The notes under the pieces: model-generated
What the model was told of the DNA's origin: nothing
The model's database searches: none
Seen by the model: only the letters and a program-made list of their open reading frames with translations
Made by a program: the position numbers and the translations under genes
From: Anaerolineae bacterium
Lineage (GTDB): Bacteria > Chloroflexota > Anaerolineae > Aggregatilineales > Phototrophicaceae
NCBI GenBank assembly: GCA_020848855.1
Contig: JADLHH010000385.1
Coordinates: 1 to 5,899, forward strand
Length of the DNA stretch: 5,899 bases
Direction of reading: 5' to 3'
In this document: positions 5,258 to 5,899 of the stretch, one piece after another
Position numbering within the stretch: the stretch's first letter is position 1
How the letters are laid out: every line of letters starts with the position of its first letter

Positions 5258-5899
5258 ATGCGAATGCTACTGGTCAAAATCATTCGTTTGCTCGATGGAA
5301 CCCCGGCGGTCTACGGGAAACGCCAGTCGGGGCAGAGTGTTGTCGAGCTTGCGTTGATCACGCCTATCTTAATTGTCCTGCTGGCGGGGCTGATCGAAAT
5401 TGGCTGGTTCGCCAACAATTACCTGACGCTGCTGGACGTGACCCGCGCCGGCGCGCGGCGCGGCGCCGTCCTGCAGGACCAGCAGTCCCCGCTGTTCTGG
5501 GATGACAGCTACAGCTATTTACCCCATTCGCTGCTACCGGACTCCGACTTCTGGATGCCGTATACCGCAACCGACTTCGATCCACTTCCGGCTCCGGGCG
5601 AGTATAATGATGAACATCGCTTCGTATATCGCTGGTATCCTGACGTTGCATCACCCCCGGCTGGCAGTCAGGGGCAGGAACCCTGCGACACCAATTACAC
5701 CCCGCGCGTCTTTTACAATGAAATCCTGTGTACCATGATTGTCTCGATGGAGCCGCTGGAGCTGAACCCCGAAAACGGCATCGACGATATCGTGGTATCC
5801 GGCTTCGGAATGCAGCGGGTGCGTGCCCAGTTTCTTGACCCGACCACACGCCCGATCGCCGACGACGTAGCGCAGACGGTCGTCGCGGCGCGTTACCCC
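5258..5899 (+). CDS. TadE-like pseudopilin of a Tad (Flp) pilus system, 3' end outside window
   Basis: The frame from ATG 5258 is open to the last base, giving 214 residues without a stop. Residues 25-30 are GQSVVE: a glycine followed by a glutamate at the fifth position after it, the type III prepilin pattern cut by a prepilin peptidase and seen in TadE/TadF pseudopilins. A hydrophobic helix (about 31-52, LALITPILIVLLAGLIEIGW) follows directly, then NNYLTLLDVTRAGARRGA (53-70), which matches the conserved TadE-like domain where the helix continues. The rest is a hydrophilic, aromatic and proline-rich ectodomain with two cysteines, expected outside the membrane. TadE-like proteins assist assembly of Flp/Tad pili. 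The leader before G25 is long but positively charged (KR at 21-22), as expected. The start is supported by GAAGAG at 5246-5251 and the upstream promoter; an ATG two codons later is possible. It appears to begin a new transcription unit, perhaps with other tad genes beyond the window. Confidence 0.8.
   Translation, partial: MRMLLVKIIRLLDGTPAVYGKRQSGQSVVELALITPILIVLLAGLIEIGWFANNYLTLLDVTRAGARRGAVLQDQQSPLFWDDSYSYLPHSLLPDSDFWMPYTATDFDPLPAPGEYNDEHRFVYRWYPDVASPPAGSQGQEPCDTNYTPRVFYNEILCTMIVSMEPLELNPENGIDDIVVSGFGMQRVRAQFLDPTTRPIADDVAQTVVAARYP

Noticed and set aside
5446..5468. Run of GGCGCG-type sequence suggesting a repeat or structured element
   Set aside because: It lies in the conserved coding segment RAGARRGA of the TadE-like gene and is explained by Gly, Ala and Arg codons in a GC-rich genome.
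5364..5849. 161-codon open frame on the minus strand opposite the TadE-like gene
   Set aside because: The + strand frame carries a full prepilin motif, helix and ribosome site and is open to the window end; the minus product is arginine and proline rich with no recognisable features.
1..5899. CRISPR array, tRNA or rRNA genes, insertion sequences
   Set aside because: No regularly spaced repeats, cloverleaf or rRNA-like stretches, transposase frames or terminal inverted repeats were seen.

Overview
The window is GC-rich, with all recognisable genes on the + strand. It reads like a chromosomal signalling region of a free-living bacterium. The multi-GAF cytosolic histidine kinase, the PhoB-type regulators, a TadE-like pseudopilin and a promoter that seems to produce a leaderless mRNA are compatible with Chloroflexota (Anaerolineae-like). 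That placement is an inference from gene style; there is no marker gene here to prove it.

Layout. 1-243 is the C-terminal end of a DinB-superfamily protein. A 78-base gap then holds a strong-looking promoter whose TATAAT box lies only 7 bases before the next ATG. 322-918 encodes a compact PspA/IM30-like coiled-coil protein. After an 86-base gap, 1005-3599 encodes an 864-residue soluble hybrid-looking sensor kinase (degenerate receiver, three GAF domains, HisKA, HATPase). Two bases after its stop, with a clear Shine-Dalgarno, comes a PhoB/OmpR-type response regulator (3602-4288). A 115-base gap carries an 11-bp-period direct repeat and a -10 box, followed by a second, paralogous PhoB/OmpR-type regulator (4404-5108). 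A strong GC hairpin closes this unit. A new promoter region (about 5190-5257) then leads into a TadE-like prepilin gene that runs off the window end.

How the parts may work together. The kinase and first regulator are a translationally coupled two-component pair. The second regulator keeps every phosphorylation residue at the same positions and has a nearly identical recognition helix, so it may take phosphate from the same kinase and bind overlapping DNA sites. The direct repeat just upstream of its promoter has the geometry expected of a PhoB/OmpR-family operator, which suggests control by one or both regulators. The PspA-like protein upstream may link the cluster to membrane or envelope stress, but this rests on proximity only. 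Nothing here is clearly an undescribed system. The most distinctive points are the 11-bp direct repeat, the tandem regulators with one kinase, the HQINNP H-box, the shortened PspA-like protein and the leaderless promoter.
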